NCBI GenBank assembly: GCA_012522015.1
Contig: JAAYLD010000040.1
Span: 1-38,374 of the forward strand
Direction: 5' to 3'
DNA: 38,374 nt
From: Clostridiales bacterium
GTDB taxonomy: Bacteria; Bacillota; Clostridia; Oscillospirales; CAG-272
Within the stretch, counting starts at the first letter, position 1. Each line of letters starts with the position of its first letter. The position numbers were made by a program, and so were the translations under genes. The notes beneath the pieces were generated by a model. That model made no database searches, was not told the DNA's origin, and saw nothing but the letters and a program-made list of their open reading frames with translations. Of this stretch, positions 37,628-38,374 are shown piece by piece.

Positions 37628-38374
37628 TTACTGATCTCTGAGCTTTGCCGCACGTACATCGCCACCGGCAAAAGGCAAGGCTCGAAACTCTCCGAAAAGG
37701 CGGCTTGTAATACGCTCAGCATAACGGCGGCGTAGTTCTGATGGCGAGAGGTTCGTACTTATTATCATCGACGACGCACGATTAATTCGCGTGTTGATGA
37801 GATTATAAAGGCAGGAGAGCGTGAACTGGTTTGTCAGTTCAGTGCCAAGGTCGTCGATGATGAGAAGATCGCACTCAAAATAACGCTCTGTCGGGTCGTC
37901 ATCCTGTGATATGTCACCAGTGGCGCGGAATTGCTTCTGCTCAAAATCTGTTATTATGTTTTGTATCGTGTCGTATTTGACGTCAAAGCCCTTATTTATA
38001 ACCTCACGCGCTATCGATGTTGAAAGGTGCGTCTTGCCAAGCCCCGTCGCGCCGATAAATAAAAGGTTGCCATTATTTTTACCGGCTGCAAAGTTCTCTT
38101 TGTATGATTTGGCGGCTTCATATGTATGCTTCATTGTTGAGTACGCCTGCGGGTCATATTTATAGTAATCAAGGGAAAATGTCTCAAAACTCTGTGTCTT
38201 TAAAAGTTCGCCCATCCCTGAGCTTTCATAACCGGCGAGCACAAGCTCCCGGCGCTTGCATTCGCACATTTGCATACCATCGTAACCGGTGTCGGAGCAC
38301 TTTTTGCAATAGTAGCGCGGTTCCGTATAGTCAGCCGGGTATCCGTTTTCAATTAGGATAGCAGCACGCCTTGC
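37628..38374 (-). CDS. DnaC/DnaI-like replication ATPase (IstB-type AAA+), with N-terminal zinc-binding motif; runs off the right window edge
   Basis: NGNLLFIGATGLGKTHLSTSIA Walker A, LLIIDDLGTEL Walker B; reading through to the edge gives ...EPRYYCKKCSDTGYDGMQMCECKRREL. Confidence 0.92.
   Translation of the reverse strand, partial: ARRAAILIENGYPADYTEPRYYCKKCSDTGYDGMQMCECKRRELVLAGYESSGMGELLKTQSFETFSLDYYKYDPQAYSTMKHTYEAAKSYKENFAAGKNNGNLLFIGATGLGKTHLSTSIAREVINKGFDVKYDTIQNIITDFEQKQFRATGDISQDDDPTERYFECDLLIIDDLGTELTNQFTLSCLYNLINTRINRASSMIISTNLSPSELRRRYAERITSRLFGEFRALPFAGGDVRAAKLRDQ

Noticed and set aside
1-38374. tRNA/rRNA genes, CRISPR arrays, transposons, prophage
   Set aside because: None recognised by eye: no cloverleaf-like segments, no regularly spaced repeats, no transposase/integrase motifs; the 37.3-kb repeat is a simple AT microsatellite

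Overview
The window is a chromosomal segment from a spore-forming Firmicutes/Clostridia-type bacterium (inferred from spoVT, gene order and protein families). It has four parts. (1) A minus-strand aromatic amino acid operon, aroF-tyrA-aroB-aroA-aroC-pheA-aroE (aroE cut by the left edge). (2) An accessory stretch at about 7.2-13.8 kb with two XRE regulators, a RhaM-like protein, a chemoreceptor with an unusual acidic tail, a VanZ-like protein, SpoVT and a small Cys-containing ORF. (3) A long minus-strand housekeeping block: leuS, rsfS, LCP, yqeK, nadD, yhbY, rdgB, ftsY, smc, radical SAM, rnc, plsX, trmFO, topA, dprA, TrmH-family methyltransferase. (4) rplT-rpmI-infC, a trigger-factor-like lipoprotein and a DnaC/DnaI-like ATPase. 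The strongest non-obvious signal is in the untranslated leader of aroF. There is a 28-codon leader peptide absent from the ORF track (MAGRSFTAEYFYFSYYFYAKVFSVWLKS, minus strand 7054..6968), with its own promoter and SD. It is followed by mutually exclusive antiterminator and intrinsic terminator stems, the architecture of a ribosome-mediated Phe/Tyr attenuator. Other points: an operator-like motif shared by both XRE genes, overlapping predicted -35 elements; a sigma-D/sigma-28-type promoter for the chemoreceptor; infC starting at AUC, extending the ORF call by 28 codons; a structured infC-rpmI intergenic region; and a 9-bp AT tandem repeat in a lipoprotein promoter region. All calls come from reading the sequence; no database searches or folding programs were run.
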